Source of the DNA: DATEPR01 sp036502345
Lineage (GTDB): Bacteria > Actinomycetota > Actinomycetes > Mycobacteriales > Pseudonocardiaceae
Direction of reading: 5' to 3'
Assembly (NCBI GenBank): GCA_036502345.1
Contig: DASXYT010000261.1
Span: 1 to 46,554 of the forward strand
Length of the DNA: 46,554 nt
The stretch's first letter is position 1. Each line of letters begins with the position of its first letter. Below are positions 33,927 through 42,428 of this stretch, in pieces. The notes below the pieces were generated by a model. The model did no database searches. It was not told the DNA's origin and saw only the letters and a program-made list of their open reading frames with translations. Position numbers and translations under genes: made by a program.

Positions 33927-34475
33927 TCAGCCGGCCGCCGGGGTGCCGACCGATTGCGCCGCCGGCACCGGCACCGGCAGCGGAGGCACGGGCACCGGCA
34001 GGCCGCCGAGCAGGCCGGTGATGATCGACAGCAGCGTCGCCAGCAACGAGTTGATCAGCGTGGTGATCGAGCCGAGGCCGGGCAGCGGCAGGTCGGTCGC
34101 CGACTTGCCGTGCGCCGTCTGCAGCGCGGCCAACTCCTTGCCCAGCTGGTTGGTCTGGGCCGTCGCCTGGTTCGTCTCGGTCACCTCGTGCGGCGACATG
34201 GCGGCGTGGCCCTTCGGGGTCTGCAGCTTGAGCAGTTCGGCGGCCAGCGCCGTCTGCGTCGCCTGCATGCCGGTGGCGTCCTTGGCGTTCCACTGCGACT
34301 CGAGGGAGTCGTGCAGGGACTGCAGCGCCGTTGCCTCGGAGGTCGGCGAGCCGGCGGTCGCGCCGGGCGGATTGTTCGAGATCATCGTTGCGGCACTGGC
34401 CAGGCCGAGACTGGTCAGGCCGAAGACACTGGTCGCGGCGACCACCGCGATGACACCAACCACGGTCCTTCGCAT
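33927..34475 (-). CDS. secreted protein with Pro-rich C-terminus
   Basis: A 182-residue exported protein of unknown function. It has a clear signal peptide (1-29, MRRTVVGVIAVVAATSVFG then LTSLGLASAA). A helical region rich in Ala/Gln/Glu/Thr (about 40-115) follows, then a hydrophobic stretch (about 130-155, ITTLINSLLATLLSIITGLLGG) and a Pro/Val tail (PVPVPPLPVPVP). The hydrophobic stretch could be a membrane anchor or an amphipathic assembly segment. The start is certain, since AGGAGGG lies five to eleven bases before the ATG. The adjacent plus-strand frames are shadows. Confidence 0.85.
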   Translation of the reverse strand: MRRTVVGVIAVVAATSVFGLTSLGLASAATMISNNPPGATAGSPTSEATALQSLHDSLESQWNAKDATGMQATQTALAAELLKLQTPKGHAAMSPHEVTETNQATAQTNQLGKELAALQTAHGKSATDLPLPGLGSITTLINSLLATLLSIITGLLGGLPVPVPPLPVPVPAAQSVGTPAAG

Positions 34476-34838
34476 GTTGCCCTCCTAGCGGGCTATGAAT
34501 TCCCTGGTAGCTGAGCGGAAAGCGTGGGGACCACGTTCGGCTGGCGCCCTTTCCATTCCATGCCCTCATCGTGGCCACTGATCGACACGTCCGCTACCAG
34601 GGGCTATACCACAGTCAAGATCATCGGCTGCGCTCCGCGTTGAGCGTGGCGGCGCGCCTGGCGATATTCACGCTATCCAGTAAGGCGCCGCCGAAGCCGA
34701 ACACTTTAGGGTCGAAAAAGGTGAGAGAAAGTACGCAACAGAACACCACGGAGCGAATCGGGTACCTCATACGAAGCACGTCCGACTACGCGCCACCGAC
34801 ACGCCGGACTTGTAGGTCAAGATCACCTGAAGGGATGG
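34476..34838. other. 363-base intergenic region with distant inverted repeat
   Basis: It separates the secreted-protein gene from the 3' end of the Fur gene, both on the minus strand, so it should contain the secreted gene's promoter. It is less G+C-rich than its surroundings, especially at 34720-34790. A 10-bp inverted repeat (34502-34511 and 34593-34602, CCCTGGTAGC) has arms 81 bases apart. No gene, terminator or tRNA was seen. Confidence 0.55.
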
Positions 34839-35297
34839 CTAGTTCTCGCTGTACCGGGCATTCACCGCAGCACAGTCGGGGCACAGTCCCCAGAACACGA
34901 CCTCGGCCTCGTCCACCAGGTAACCGGCAGCGTCCGCAGGCTCGAGGCAGGGCGCCGGGCCGACCGCGCAGTCGACGTCCTCGGTGCGCCCGCAGTTCCG
35001 GCAGACCAGGTGGTGATGATTGTCTCCGGTACGGGTCTCGAAGCGGGCCGGATGACCAGCGGGCTCGATCCGGCGCACCAGTTTCACCCTGGTGAACGCG
35101 TTGAGCACGTCGTAGACGGCCTGGGTGGACACCGAGCCGAGGTCGCCCCGCACAGCGGCAGCCACCTGGTCGGCCGTGGTGTGCGGGTGCCCGGCCAGCC
35201 AGTGCAGCACCGCGATCCGAGGAGCGGTGACCCGTAGGCCTGCCTCCTTCAGCCGACGCCGCAAGGACGCCGTCTCGACCGGTCGCTCCTGATCCAT
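34839..35297 (-). CDS. Fur-family transcriptional regulator (FurA-like)
   Basis: A 152-residue metal-dependent regulator. The N-terminal winged helix contains LRRRLKEAGLRVTAPRIAVL and the recognition region SVSTQAVYDVLNAF. The C-terminal dimerisation domain has the His-rich NHHHLVCRNCG and a second CPDC pair, giving one structural zinc site of two CXXC motifs. The closest type is mycobacterial FurA, which normally sits before katG. Here no catalase gene is adjacent, and the divergent neighbour is an MFS transporter. The ATG at 35297 is used; a GTG six bases upstream is equally possible. Confidence 0.92.
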   Translation of the reverse strand: MDQERPVETASLRRRLKEAGLRVTAPRIAVLHWLAGHPHTTADQVAAAVRGDLGSVSTQAVYDVLNAFTRVKLVRRIEPAGHPARFETRTGDNHHHLVCRNCGRTEDVDCAVGPAPCLEPADAAGYLVDEAEVVFWGLCPDCAAVNARYSEN

Positions 35298-35403
35298 GAC
35301 CACCCCGGCACGTCGCTTTTCTGGAATTAATCAAGGTTACGCTGGACCGGGCGGTCCTCCGATCGGGAAAACCGATTGCGTCGGACCGGTGAGACAGGAT
35401 CGG
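35298..35403. promoter_or_regulatory. fur-MFS divergent promoter region with A/T-rich core
   Basis: A short A/T-rich island (35318-35339, with AATTAAT at its centre) stands out in this G+C-rich DNA. It could be the Fur operator and the -10 region for fur. GGTTACGCT at 35335-35343 is a -10-like sequence for the MFS gene. No perfect Fur-box palindrome is present, so assignment is tentative. Confidence 0.4.
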
Positions 35404-36630
35404 ATGGTGGCTGTGGCACTGGGCAACTACCGACGGGTGTTGGCGCTGCCGGGAGTACGCACGCTGCTCGTTCTGATGTTCGCAGCGCGTATCCCGATGA
35501 GCGCCACGTCGATGGTGCTCACCCTGCACGTGGTGCTCACGCTGCACCGCAGTTACGGGTCCGCCGGACTGGTCGGCGCGGCCGGCACCATCGGCATCGC
35601 CATCGGCGCCCCGCTGACCGGCAGGCTGGTGGACGGCTGGGGCCTGCGCGGCATGGTCGTGATCACCACGCTCGGCGAGGGCGCGTACTGGCTGACGTCG
35701 TGGATGCTGCCCTACGGGATGCTGCTGGTGCTGTCGTTCATCGGCGGCCTGGTGGCGCTGCCGGTGATGTCCGTCGGGCGGCAGGCGCTGGCGGCGCTGG
35801 TGCCCGAGGAGCACCGCAAGGCCGCGTTCTCGCTGGACTCCATCTCGGTCGAGATGTCGTTCATGGTCGGCCCCGCGGCGGCCGTGCTGGTGGCCACGAA
35901 GGTGTCCACGCCGGCAGCGCTGATCTCGGTCGGCGGCCTGATCATCGCGGCGGGTACCGCGATCTTCGCGATCAACCCCGCCGTCCGCGGTGAGCACGAC
36001 GAGGTCGAGCCGGACGGCGTTCGGCCGCCGCGCAGGCAGTGGCTGCGGCCACCCCTGCTGGCCATGATGGCGGCGGGTTTCGGTGCCGTGTTCGTGCTGG
36101 CCGGCACCGAGGTCGCCGCGGTGGCCGCGCTGCGTGGCGTCGGCGAGATCAACTGGACCGGCATCGTCGTCATCTCGATGTGCGCGGCGTCGATGATCGG
36201 CGGCGTGATCTACGGCGGCCTGCGCCGCACGCCCAGCGCCCTGGTCCTGATGGGCCTGCTCGGCCTGCTGGTCATCCCGGCCGGACTGGCCGGCGGCCAG
36301 TGGTGGGTGCTGTGCCTGGTGCTGATCCCGACGAACCTGATGTGCGCGCCGACGCTGGCGGCCACCGGGGACGGCACGAGCAGGCTGGCGCCCGCGTCGG
36401 TGCGGGGCGAGGCGATGGGCCTGCAGAGTTCGGCGCTCACCCTGGGTGCCGCGCTGGGGTCACCGGTGATCGGGACCGTGGTCGACCACCTCGGCCCGAG
36501 CGGTGGGTTCGCGGCGGCCGGGATCGGCGGGGTGCTGATCGCCGTACTGGCGTGGCCGCTGGCCCGCCGTCGGCGGCCGCCGACGGCGACCGAGGAACTG
36601 CCCGACGCGTTGACGTCAGTCGGTCATTAG
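35404..36630 (+). CDS. MFS transporter
   Basis: Major facilitator superfamily permease of 408 residues with about 12 hydrophobic helices. The loop 2-3 motif is GAPLTGRLVDGWGLRGM (a variant of GXXXDRXGRR), and a central basic loop HDEVEPDGVRPPRRQ splits the two halves. It is probably an efflux carrier, and the substrate is unknown. The ATG at 35404 follows ACAGGAT. GTG 35389 is a possible alternative, and the frame further upstream runs into the divergent fur promoter. The 3' end overlaps the convergent gluconokinase gene by 15 bases. Confidence 0.88.
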   Translation: MVAVALGNYRRVLALPGVRTLLVLMFAARIPMSATSMVLTLHVVLTLHRSYGSAGLVGAAGTIGIAIGAPLTGRLVDGWGLRGMVVITTLGEGAYWLTSWMLPYGMLLVLSFIGGLVALPVMSVGRQALAALVPEEHRKAAFSLDSISVEMSFMVGPAAAVLVATKVSTPAALISVGGLIIAAGTAIFAINPAVRGEHDEVEPDGVRPPRRQWLRPPLLAMMAAGFGAVFVLAGTEVAAVAALRGVGEINWTGIVVISMCAASMIGGVIYGGLRRTPSALVLMGLLGLLVIPAGLAGGQWWVLCLVLIPTNLMCAPTLAATGDGTSRLAPASVRGEAMGLQSSALTLGAALGSPVIGTVVDHLGPSGGFAAAGIGGVLIAVLAWPLARRRRPPTATEELPDALTSVGH

Positions 36631-38055
36631 GGCCGCCAGGGCGTCGTGCGCCTGGGTGATGAGGGCCCTGGTTGTCGCGAGTCGGGTGGCCAGGGCCTCG
36701 TCCGGGTGGATGGTGTGCGTCGGGGTGATCAGGTCGGCGACATCGGCAAGGGACGGGAGTTCGCCGATGCCCCGCCAGCCGAGCAGCGCCGCGCCGAGGC
36801 CGGAGCCGCCCTCGTCGGCCGTCATCGCCAGGTCCCTGCCCAGCGCCGACGCGATCACGTGGCCCCAGATGGTCGACCTGAACGCGCCGCCGGTGGCCCG
36901 GATCTCGGTGAGGTCGGTCAGCGCCTCGGCCACGAGGGCCAACTGCTGGCCGACGCCCTCGACCATCGCCCTGGTGATCTCGGCCCTGCCGTGCTCCCGC
37001 CGCAACCCCAGCAGCAGCGCCCTCGGGTCCGGGTCCCACCACGGCGCCCGCTCGCCCAGCAGGTACGGCAGTGCCAGCAATCCGGCCGGGTCGGCGGTGT
37101 CGGCCTCGTCCAGCAACTCGTGCACCGGGACGCCGAACGTGTCGGAAGCCCACGCGCCGACCACGCCGCCGTTGCTGATCGCCCCGCCGACCACCCACAG
37201 GCCGTCGGCCAGCGCATAGCAGAACAGCCGCCCGCGATCGTCCACGCCGGGCGCGTCCCGGACACCACGCAGCGCTCCGCTGGTGCCCAGCGACAGCGCC
37301 GCCATGCCGGGCCGGGTGGCTCCGGTGCCCAGATTGGCCAGTGGTCCGTCACCGCCACCGGCCACCACGGGTAGCCCGGCCGGTAGGCCGGCATCACCGG
37401 CCAACGGCACGACGTCGGTGGGCGCCAACAACTCCGGCAACTGGTCGGCCGTGATGCCGGCCAGCGCCAGCGACGGCGGATGCCACGCCAACCGGTGGAT
37501 GTCCAGCAACCCGGTGCCCGACGCGCACGAGTACTCCGTGGCCAGCCTGCCGGTCAGCCGGTAGAGCACGTAGTCCTTCACGCCGACCCAGTGTCGCGCG
37601 GCCGCGCACAGGGCCGGGTCGTGCTCGGCGAACCAGGCCAGTTTCACCAGCGGGCTCATCGGATGCACCGGTGTGCCGGTGGCCCTGTGCAACTCGGCGG
37701 CGGGCCCACCGGGCGCGCGCAGCGACCTGGCGACGCCGGCTGCCCGGTGATCAGCCCAGCTCAGCGCCGGGCCGAGCGGCTTACCGGCACCGTCCAGCGG
37801 CAGCAGTGTGTGCATGGCGGCGCTGAACGACAGGCCCGCGATGGTCCGGCCCGCGCAGGCGGTCACGCACTCGGCCAGTGCCTCCCGCGCGGCAGCCAAC
37901 ACCTGGTCGGCGTCCTGCGTGGCCTCGCCGTGCGGACCTGTGGTCAGCGGGTACTTCCGTTCCGCCAACGCGTGCAGCCGCCCGTCCAGGCCGGCCGCCA
38001 CCACCTTCGTTGCCGTCGTACCGAGGTCGACGCCGAGCACCACCGCTTCGGCCAC
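36616..38055 (-). CDS. FGGY-family carbohydrate kinase, probable gluconokinase
   Basis: An ATP-dependent sugar-acid kinase of 479 residues. It has the N-terminal phosphate-1 motif GVDLGTTATK and the gluconokinase-like blocks SFSAAMHTLLPLD, LSWADHRA, GTPVHPMSPLVKL, VGVKDYVLYRLTG and CASGTGLLD. The C-terminal FGGY signature region is near ATGGAFRSTIWGHVIASALG. It would phosphorylate gluconate for the pentose-phosphate or Entner-Doudoroff routes; xylulose is the main alternative substrate. The GTG start is only six bases after the asd stop, so it is read as the third gene of ask-asd. Its 3' end overlaps the MFS gene tail to tail. Confidence 0.85.
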   Translation of the reverse strand: MAEAVVLGVDLGTTATKVVAAGLDGRLHALAERKYPLTTGPHGEATQDADQVLAAAREALAECVTACAGRTIAGLSFSAAMHTLLPLDGAGKPLGPALSWADHRAAGVARSLRAPGGPAAELHRATGTPVHPMSPLVKLAWFAEHDPALCAAARHWVGVKDYVLYRLTGRLATEYSCASGTGLLDIHRLAWHPPSLALAGITADQLPELLAPTDVVPLAGDAGLPAGLPVVAGGGDGPLANLGTGATRPGMAALSLGTSGALRGVRDAPGVDDRGRLFCYALADGLWVVGGAISNGGVVGAWASDTFGVPVHELLDEADTADPAGLLALPYLLGERAPWWDPDPRALLLGLRREHGRAEITRAMVEGVGQQLALVAEALTDLTEIRATGGAFRSTIWGHVIASALGRDLAMTADEGGSGLGAALLGWRGIGELPSLADVADLITPTHTIHPDEALATRLATTRALITQAHDALAALMTD

Positions 38056-38061
38056 CGCGGA

Positions 38062-39111
38062 TCAGACCAGCGACTCGGCGATCTGGTACGTGTTCAGCGC
38101 GGCGCCCTTGCGCAGATTGTCGCCACACACGAAGAAGTCCAGCGTGTTCGGGAAGTCCAGGGCCTGCCGGATCCGACCCACGTACGTCGGGTCGCCGCCG
38201 ACGACGTCGGCCGGGGTCGGGAACTCGCCGGGCCCGTCGACCAGTTCGACCGTCGGGTGCGCGGTGAAGATCCGATGGGCGTCGTCCACCGTGACCTCCC
38301 GGTCGAACGTGGCGTGCACGGCCAGCGAATGCGTTGTCACGACAGGAACCCGCACGCAGGTGGCGGACACCTTCAGGTCCGGGATGCCGAGGATCTTGCG
38401 GGATTCGTTGCGTACCTTCAGTTCCTCGCTGGACCAGCCGCCGTCCCGCGCCGAACCGGCCCACGGCACCACGTTGAACGCCAGCGGCGCCGGGAACGGG
38501 GAGTCCGTTTCGGACAGTCCGGCCGCGACCAGAGCCTCGCGCACGTCACCGGCCCGCACACCGACCTGCTTGGCGCCGACGGCGGCCGCTTCGGCGTAGA
38601 GCCGGTCGATGCCGACCTGGCCGGCACCGGAGGCCGCCTGGTAGGACGCGACGACCAGTTCGCGCAGGCCGAACTCGTGGTGCAGCGCACCGACGGCCGC
38701 CATCATGGACAGCGTCGTGCAGTTCGGGTTGGCGATGATGCCCTTCGGCCGAGTGCCAGCGTCGGCAGCGTTCACCTCGGGCACCACCAGCGGCACGTCC
38801 GGGTCCATCCGGAACGCGCCGGAGTTGTCCACAGCCACGGCGCCGCGCGCCGCCGCGACCGGTGCCCACTGCGCCGACAACTCGTCGGGCACGTCGAACA
38901 TGGCGACATCGACCCCGTCGAACACCTCGGGGGCCAGCGCCAGCACGGTCAACTCCTGGCCGCGCACCGCGATCTTCTTGCCGGCCGACCTCGGTGACGC
39001 GATCAGCCGGATCTCGCCCCACGGCACGGTCTCGCGCGCGTTGATGATGTCGATCATGACTCCGCCGACCGCGCCCGTGGCGCCGACCAGAGCCAGTACC
39101 GGTTCAGCCAT
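38062..39111 (-). CDS. asd: aspartate-semialdehyde dehydrogenase
   Basis: It reduces beta-aspartyl phosphate with NADPH to aspartate semialdehyde, the branch point to lysine/diaminopimelate, threonine and methionine. The 349 residues include LVGATGAVGGVM for NADP, the nucleophilic Cys131 in NPNCTT, a substrate-binding SYQAASGAG, and the catalytic histidine in RVPVVTTHSLAVH. It follows ask by three bases, as in mycobacteria (Rv3709c-Rv3708c, from memory). The ATG at 39111 gives the standard N-terminus. Confidence 0.97.
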   Translation of the reverse strand: MAEPVLALVGATGAVGGVMIDIINARETVPWGEIRLIASPRSAGKKIAVRGQELTVLALAPEVFDGVDVAMFDVPDELSAQWAPVAAARGAVAVDNSGAFRMDPDVPLVVPEVNAADAGTRPKGIIANPNCTTLSMMAAVGALHHEFGLRELVVASYQAASGAGQVGIDRLYAEAAAVGAKQVGVRAGDVREALVAAGLSETDSPFPAPLAFNVVPWAGSARDGGWSSEELKVRNESRKILGIPDLKVSATCVRVPVVTTHSLAVHATFDREVTVDDAHRIFTAHPTVELVDGPGEFPTPADVVGGDPTYVGRIRQALDFPNTLDFFVCGDNLRKGAALNTYQIAESLV

Positions 39112-39114
39112 GGT

Positions 39115-40380
39115 TCACCTCCCGCTTCCCGCGTAGACCACGGCTTCCTCGTCGCCGCCGAGGCCGAACGCGTCGTGGATCGCGCGCACGGCGTCGTCCA
39201 CCTGCAGGTCCCGGATCAGCACCGAGATCCGGATCTCCGAGGTGTTGATGATCTCGATGTTCACGCCGGCCTTGGCCAGCGCCTCGCAGAACGTGGCCGT
39301 CACGCCGGGGTGGCTGCGCATGCCGGCGCCGACCAGCGACACCTTGCCCACGTGGTCGTCGTAGACGACCTGCTCGAAGCCCAGTTCGGCCTTTGTCTTC
39401 TCCAGCGCGGCCACGGCCGTCGGGCCGTTGGTCTTGGACAGCGTGAACGTGATGTCCGTGCGGCCGGACATGGCTCCGGAGACGTTCTGCAGCACCATGT
39501 CGATGTCGATCTCGGCGTCCGCGATCACCCGGAAGATGCGGGCCGCGACACCGGTGTGATCAGGCACCCCGGTCACGGTCACCTTCGCCTCGGACCGGTC
39601 GTGCGCGACGCCGGTGATCATCGCCTGTTCCACGGGTAGGCCCTCCATCGATCCGGACACCAGGGTGCCCGGCTTGTTGCCGTACGACGATCGGACTCGG
39701 ATCGGCACGCCGTAGCGCCTGGCGTACTCGACGCAGCGCAGCATCAGCACCTTGGCGCCCGCCGCTGCCATCTCCAGCATCTCCTCGTAGGTGACGGTGT
39801 CCAGCCGTCGTGCCTGCGGGACGATGCGCGGGTCGGCTGTGTAGACGCCCTCGACGTCGGTGTAGATCTCGCACACGTCGGCGCCCAGCGCGGCGGCCAG
39901 CGCGACCGCCGTGGTGTCCGAGCCGCCGCGGCCCAGGGTGGTGATGTCCTTGGTGTCCTGGCTGACGCCCTGGAACCCGGCCACCAGCACGATGTGGCCG
40001 CCGTCCAGTGCCTCGCGCAGCCTGCCCGGTGTGACGTCGATAATCCTGGCCCGGCCGTGCGTCGAGTCGGTGATCACGCCTGCCTGCGAGCCGGTGAACG
40101 ACCTGGCGTCGGCACCGAGCGCGCTGATCGCCATCGCGACCAGGGCGTTGGAGATGCGCTCGCCCGCGGTCAGCAGCATGTCCATCTCCCGGCCCGGTGG
40201 CACGGGGTTGACCTGCTTGGCGAGGTCGAGGAGTTCGTCGGTGGTGTCACCCATCGCGGAGCAGACCACCACTACGTCGTTGCCGGCCTTGCGAGTGGCG
40301 ACTATCCGCTCCGCGACCCGTTTGATCCGGTCAGCACTTTCCAGTGAGGAACCGCCGTACTTCTGGACGACGAGCGCCAC
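39115..40380 (-). CDS. ask: aspartate kinase
   Basis: First enzyme of the aspartate pathway, phosphorylating L-aspartate, 421 residues. It has the N-terminal VQKYGGSSL, the TLGRGGSDTTAVALA substrate loop, and two C-terminal ACT domains from about residue 260, which in actinobacteria mediate concerted lysine plus threonine feedback. An internal ribosome start for a regulatory beta subunit, as in Corynebacterium, is possible near the PVEQAMITGVAHD block but was not demonstrated. The GTG at 40380 has GAGGAGG ten bases upstream, and the upstream part of the frame (to 40509) is not coding. It leads the ask-asd-gluconokinase operon. Confidence 0.96.
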   Translation of the reverse strand: MALVVQKYGGSSLESADRIKRVAERIVATRKAGNDVVVVCSAMGDTTDELLDLAKQVNPVPPGREMDMLLTAGERISNALVAMAISALGADARSFTGSQAGVITDSTHGRARIIDVTPGRLREALDGGHIVLVAGFQGVSQDTKDITTLGRGGSDTTAVALAAALGADVCEIYTDVEGVYTADPRIVPQARRLDTVTYEEMLEMAAAGAKVLMLRCVEYARRYGVPIRVRSSYGNKPGTLVSGSMEGLPVEQAMITGVAHDRSEAKVTVTGVPDHTGVAARIFRVIADAEIDIDMVLQNVSGAMSGRTDITFTLSKTNGPTAVAALEKTKAELGFEQVVYDDHVGKVSLVGAGMRSHPGVTATFCEALAKAGVNIEIINTSEIRISVLIRDLQVDDAVRAIHDAFGLGGDEEAVVYAGSGR

Positions 40381-40499
40381 CGGGATCCAACCTCCTCGGG
40401 TCGAAGAGCACTGCTTGCCTGGCCAGCAGCCTACCGGCGACGGCGACCCCGTAATCTGATTGCCCGGTGGGTTCACATCTGGGGTGGAGGAGTGGGCAC

Positions 40500-41756
40500 A
40501 TGTCGACAATCGAGGTCGGCAACCATGCTGCCGAACAGTTCGACGATGCCGACCTGCCGGAACACTCCGCCACGGCCATGGCGCCGGAACCGGCGTCCGA
40601 CCCGACGCTGTGGTTCGGTGTGCGATGGAGCACAGCCCGTCTCCTGCTGGAGGTCCTGGCGCCCGGCCTGAGCTATCTCGCGGTCCGCGAGATAGGGCTC
40701 CTGCTGCTCGGCTGGATGACCGCCCGCAACGGCACGACGATCACCAAGGCGCTCACGTCGTGGGACGGCCAGTGGTATCTGGGCATCGCGTCCGGCGGCT
40801 ACACCGGTGTGCCGGCCGGGATGACCGACGCGTTCGGCAGGCGCACGGCGAACACCCCGCTGGCCTTCTTCCCCGGCTACCCGGCGCTCGTCCGATGGGT
40901 CGGCGACCTGCCGGGTGTCGGCCTGGTGGCGGGCGCGTTCACGGTCAGCCTGGTGTGCGGCGTCATCTGCGCCTACGGCCTGGCCAGGCTGGGCCGGCAC
41001 GTCAGCGGCTCGAAGGTGACCGGGCTGATCCTGGTCGTGCTGTTCGCCGCGTCGCCGATGGCCATCGCGCTGTCCATGGCGTACTCCGAGGCGTTGTTCT
41101 GCGCGTTGGCCGCGTGGTCGCTGGTCGGGGTCGTCGAGCGGAAGTGGGTGCTGGCCGGCCTGTGCGCCGCGGGCACCGGTCTCGTCCGGCCGACGGCGGC
41201 GGCACTCGTGGTGACCGTGGTGATCGCCGCGATCGTGGCCATCGTGCAGCGGCGGGACGGCCTTCGCCCGTGGCTCGGCCTGGTGCTGGCGCCCGCCGGT
41301 CTGGTCGCCTACCTGGGTTACGTGGCCAGCAGGACCGGGCAGTTGACCGGCTGGTTCGTGTTGCAGCGGCAGGGCTGGGACTCCACGTTCGACGGCGGCG
41401 TCGCCACCGTGAAGTTCGGTCTCGACGTACTGGCCACCGGTCGGTCGGTGCTGGAGGTCGGCACGATCGCCGTGCTGCTGGTGGCGATCGCGCTGGTCGT
41501 GATCAGCATCCGGCAGCGGGTGGCGTGGCCGCTGGTGCTCTACGGGACGCTCGTACTGGCGATGGACCTTGGCGCGAACGGTCTGATGAACTCCAAGGCC
41601 CGGCTGCTGCTGCCGGCGTTCACCCTGCTGATCCCGGCCGCGATCGGGTTGGCCAAACGACAACGAGGCACCGCGATCACCGTGCTGGTCGGGGTGGTGG
41701 TGGCCAGCGCCTGGTTCGGTGCGTACGCGCTGACCGGCTGGCAGTACGCGATCTAG
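40500..41756 (+). CDS. PIG-V-like GT-C mannosyltransferase, multi-pass membrane protein
   Basis: A 418-residue polytopic membrane protein with about ten hydrophobic helices. The motif SWDGQWYLGIA in the first external loop (about 84-94) is the acidic catalytic signature of GT-C glycosyltransferases of the PIG-V type, and TPLAFFPGYPALVR follows as usual. It probably uses a polyprenyl-phosphate sugar donor to glycosylate an envelope lipid or protein; donor and acceptor are inferences from the family. The ATG at 40500 has GGAGGAG nine bases upstream. TAATCT at 40452-40457 is the likely -10, giving a leader of about 35 bases. It is divergent from ask. Confidence 0.85.
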   Translation: MSTIEVGNHAAEQFDDADLPEHSATAMAPEPASDPTLWFGVRWSTARLLLEVLAPGLSYLAVREIGLLLLGWMTARNGTTITKALTSWDGQWYLGIASGGYTGVPAGMTDAFGRRTANTPLAFFPGYPALVRWVGDLPGVGLVAGAFTVSLVCGVICAYGLARLGRHVSGSKVTGLILVVLFAASPMAIALSMAYSEALFCALAAWSLVGVVERKWVLAGLCAAGTGLVRPTAAALVVTVVIAAIVAIVQRRDGLRPWLGLVLAPAGLVAYLGYVASRTGQLTGWFVLQRQGWDSTFDGGVATVKFGLDVLATGRSVLEVGTIAVLLVAIALVVISIRQRVAWPLVLYGTLVLAMDLGANGLMNSKARLLLPAFTLLIPAAIGLAKRQRGTAITVLVGVVVASAWFGAYALTGWQYAI

Positions 41757-41788
41757 TCTCAGCCGCTGGGAGGGCCCGGTGCGCTGAC

Positions 41789-41794
41789 TAGCCT
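41789..41794 (+). promoter_or_regulatory. -10 element of the nitroreductase gene
   Basis: TAGCCT, six bases before GTG 41801. No ribosome binding site fits, so a leaderless transcript is likely. Confidence 0.55.
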
Positions 41795-41800
41795 GGTGGG

Positions 41801-42412
41801 GTGTCGGAAGAGGAGTTGACGCTGGCGGACAAGCGAGCCCGATCCAGCGCCCCGCTGCACCCGCTGATCGCGGACCGCTGGAGCCCGAGGGCGCTGGATC
41901 CGGACGCCGTGGTGACCGACCGGCAACTGCGTTCCCTGCTGGAGGCGGCCCGCTGGGCTGCTTCGTACGGCGACACGCAGCCGGCCAGATATCTGGTCGG
42001 GCGGCGCGGCGACGACACGTTCCGCCGGATCCACGACGTGCTGGTGCCGGGCAACCAGTCCTGGGCGCACGCGGCGGCCGTGCTGATGCTCGGGGTCGCG
42101 GTGACGCAGAACGAGAAGGGCGATGTGCCCTACGCCGAGTACGGCCTCGGCCTGGCCACGCAGAACCTGGTACTACAGGCTGTGGCTGAGGGCCTGGTCG
42201 GCCACCAGATGGCCGGTTTCGAGCCGGAAGCGGCGCGCAGCGAGTTCGACCTGCCGGCCAACGCGCGGCCGATGATCGTGATCGCGATCGGTGGGCTGGG
42301 CGATCCGAGCCTGCTGATCGAGCGGCGGCGGGCGCGGGAGGTGGCCGAGCGGACCAGGCTCGACCTGGCCGAGATCGCGTTCGGCGGCGAGTGGGGCAAG
42401 CCGCTGTTCTGA
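41801..42412 (+). CDS. nitroreductase-family protein
   Basis: An FMN-dependent nitroreductase-fold enzyme of 203 residues. The N-terminus has RWSPRALDPDAVVTDRQLRSLLEAARWAAS, the FMN-binding arginine block, and the centre has the LGLATQNLVLQAVAEGLVGHQM helix. A typical IGGLGDPSLL follows before the C-terminal arm. The physiological substrate is unknown; family members reduce nitroaromatics, quinones or flavins. The gene begins 44 bases after the glycosyltransferase and precedes kynU by 16 bases, so nitroreductase and kynU may be transcribed together. Confidence 0.9.
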   Translation: MSEEELTLADKRARSSAPLHPLIADRWSPRALDPDAVVTDRQLRSLLEAARWAASYGDTQPARYLVGRRGDDTFRRIHDVLVPGNQSWAHAAAVLMLGVAVTQNEKGDVPYAEYGLGLATQNLVLQAVAEGLVGHQMAGFEPEAARSEFDLPANARPMIVIAIGGLGDPSLLIERRRAREVAERTRLDLAEIAFGGEWGKPLF

Positions 42413-42428
42413 CTGCGAGGATGCCGGC

